NCBI GenBank assembly: GCA_903970315.1
Contig: CAJCIJ010000356.1
Coordinates: 1 to 7,464, forward strand
Length of the DNA stretch: 7,464 bases
Reading direction: 5' to 3'
From: Actinomycetota bacterium
Lineage (GTDB): Bacteria > Actinomycetota > Thermoleophilia > Solirubrobacterales > Solirubrobacteraceae
Shown here: piece by piece, positions 6,363-7,464 of the stretch
Numbering within the stretch: the stretch's first letter is position 1
Layout: each line of letters begins with the position of its first letter
Program-made: the position numbers and the translations under genes
Notes under the pieces: model-generated
Databases searched by the model: none
Told to the model about the DNA's origin: nothing
The model's input: only the letters and a program-made list of their open reading frames with translations

Positions 6363-7322
6363 TCAGTTCAGCTCGGCGGCGGTCTCCATGGATGTGATCT
6401 CGACATCGGCGATCAGGCGCTGAACCTCGCGTGGATCGACCACGCCGGCCCCCATCCTCGCTGTCGACTCGGCCCCGCACGCCACTCCCATGCGCAGGCA
6501 CTCGACGGGCGCGTGACCTTGATAGCGCGCCGCCACGTAGCCGGCCAGAAAGGCATCGCCGGCGCCAACCGGCGCTACCGGCTCGCGCTGGTCGATACGT
6601 GCGCGCTGGAGGGTCGGCACACCTTCGATGAGAAGTTGCGCAAGGCACCCGTCGGGCATCGTCACGATCGCCTCCCTGGCGCCCATCTCGATGATCTCGC
6701 GGACGCCGGTCACCTGTTCGGCTTCATCGCCCCACTCGTGACCGACAAGCTCCTCTGCCTCGGTGAGGTTGGGTGTCACCACCTCCGGTTCGGCACGCAC
6801 CGCCAGCTCCAGAGGCTCGCCGTCGGTATCGACGATCGTCGTAAGGCCCATACGGCCAAGCTCACGCACCAGTGATGCGTAGATGTCGGCGCCCACGCCG
6901 CGTGGCAGCGAACCCGCAAACACCACGATTGCCGCGCCGCGCGCCAGATACAGGAGCTTGTCGTGAAACGTCTCGATCTCGCGCTCGGATACCAGCGGAC
7001 CGCGCTCGTTGACCTCCGTCTGATCCCCGCTTGCCGGGTCAAGCACAGAGGTGTTCGTACGCGACTCGTCCTGGATTCGCACGAAGTCGTTGAGGATCGA
7101 TTCCCCCGTGAGCTGCTCGACGATTCGCGTGCCCGTCGCGCCACCGGCCAGGCCCGTGGCGATGACGGGCTGCCCCAGAGTCTTCAGAGTGCGCGCGATG
7201 TTCACGCCCTTGCCCCCCGCGGTGGTCTGCTGATCGACTGTCCGATGGCGACGGCCGACGCGGAAGCTGGGTACCGAAAGGGTCTTGTCGATCGCCGCGT
7301 TCAGCGTGACGGTGATGATCAC
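6363..7322 (-). CDS. PfkB-family hexose-phosphate kinase, 1-phosphofructokinase type
   Basis: This ATP-dependent ribokinase-fold kinase phosphorylates a sugar phosphate: fructose-1-phosphate (FruK), fructose-6-phosphate (PfkB) or tagatose-6-phosphate (LacC). From the GTG at 7322 it has 319 residues, normal for the group. Seen are the start MIITVTLNAAIDKT (1-14), the substrate loop AGGKGVNIARTLKTLG (35-50), the QTEVNERGP segment (101-109), GSLPRG (137-142), PNLTEAEEL (184-192) and the anion-hole/catalytic-base motif PVGAGDAFLAGY (251-262, Asp256). The segments TVTLNAAID, TEVNERGP and PNLTEAEEL fit the 1-PFK/LacC subgroup rather than ribokinase. The substrate cannot be settled: no PTS transporter or FruR-like regulator is in the window. 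GTG is preferred over an upstream ATG at 7403 because AGGA stands 8 nt before it and the upstream 27 residues are not family-like. Confidence 0.9.
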   Translation of the reverse strand: MIITVTLNAAIDKTLSVPSFRVGRRHRTVDQQTTAGGKGVNIARTLKTLGQPVIATGLAGGATGTRIVEQLTGESILNDFVRIQDESRTNTSVLDPASGDQTEVNERGPLVSEREIETFHDKLLYLARGAAIVVFAGSLPRGVGADIYASLVRELGRMGLTTIVDTDGEPLELAVRAEPEVVTPNLTEAEELVGHEWGDEAEQVTGVREIIEMGAREAIVTMPDGCLAQLLIEGVPTLQRARIDQREPVAPVGAGDAFLAGYVAARYQGHAPVECLRMGVACGAESTARMGAGVVDPREVQRLIADVEITSMETAAELN

Positions 7323-7330
7323 CGGGATCT

Positions 7331-7334
7331 TCCT
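7331..7334 (-). promoter_or_regulatory. Ribosome binding site of the sugar kinase gene
   Basis: The minus strand has TAGGAAG, with AGGA 8 nt before the GTG at 7322. This decides the start: the longer frame opening at 7403 would place this site inside coding sequence and add residues unlike any 1-phosphofructokinase N-terminus. Confidence 0.65.
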
Positions 7335-7384
7335 AGCACAGTTATCAAGATCGTGTCTGACCGCTGGCCCGCAGGACCGCAGGG

Positions 7385-7464
7385 CTAACCGGACGCCTCC
7401 CACGCAGCTAGGCGCAGCCGCTCTGCCTCCCGCCGCGCTGCGCCGGCAGGTTCGCTGTCGTCGC
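7385..7464 (-). CDS. Probable C-terminal end of an unidentified protein, cut by window edge
   Basis: One minus-strand frame is open from the right edge to a TAG at 7387-7385 and gives a 25-residue tail with the helix-like segment REAERLRLAAWEASG. Its mix of Arg, Glu, Ala and Leu, and its end 62 nt before the sugar kinase start, fit the C-terminus of an upstream gene in the same direction. Another frame is also open here, running on into the kinase frame, so the choice is tentative. The fragment is too short to assign a family or function. Confidence 0.35.
   Translation of the reverse strand, partial: DDSEPAGAARREAERLRLAAWEASG

Noticed and set aside
7369..7384. Near-perfect 8-bp direct repeat CCGCAGGA/CCGCAGGG
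   Set aside because: It is too short and GC-rich to separate from chance, and has no further copies or clear positional role.
7323..7403. Longer sugar kinase starting at 7403
   Set aside because: The extra 27 residues are not family-like, and a good Shine-Dalgarno sequence precedes the GTG at 7322.
1..7464. Mobile element, CRISPR array, prophage or defence system
   Set aside because: No transposase, integrase, spaced direct repeats, tRNA-linked att site or defence-like protein is visible; all genes are co-directional housekeeping genes.

Overview
The window reads as a stretch of high-GC actinobacterial chromosome. Every gene lies on the minus strand, so transcription runs from high to low coordinates. 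The gene content points to Actinobacteriota: a CBS-less GuaB3-type IMP dehydrogenase, the rplM-rpsI-glmM-glmS order, GTG and TTG starts, and many Ala/Arg/Glu codons. A deep lineage such as Thermoleophilia is my guess, not something I can show.

Layout in transcription order: a probable C-terminal tail of an unidentified protein (about 7462-7385); a PfkB-family hexose-phosphate kinase of the 1-phosphofructokinase type (7322-6363); a 108-nt gap; guaB3 (6254-5064) overlapping guaA (5071-3401) by 8 nt; an 82-nt gap; rplM (3318-2884), overlapping rpsI (2884-1970) by 1 nt; rpsI overlapping glmM (1973-546) by 4 nt; a 49-nt gap with a perfect stem-loop; and glmS (from 496, running off the left edge).

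Functionally the window joins three housekeeping modules. GuaB3 and GuaA make GMP from IMP (IMP to XMP to GMP). L13 and S9 are the usual ribosomal pair of the large and small subunits. GlmS and GlmM are the first two steps from fructose-6-phosphate to UDP-GlcNAc for the cell wall. The sugar kinase acts on a related pool of hexose phosphates. The overlaps suggest two tightly coupled units, guaB3-guaA and rplM-rpsI-glmM(-glmS), possibly joined by read-through.

I see no mobile element, CRISPR array, tRNA, rRNA, phage or defence gene. No gene is clearly a new system. The strongest oddity is ribosomal protein S9, which carries an acidic, low-complexity N-terminal extension of about 178 residues, longer than its S9 domain. 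Its start is supported by an overlap with rplM and a Shine-Dalgarno sequence. Lesser oddities are the N-terminal extension of GuaA, two low-complexity insertions in GlmM, and the hairpin plus Shine-Dalgarno-less GTG start of glmS.
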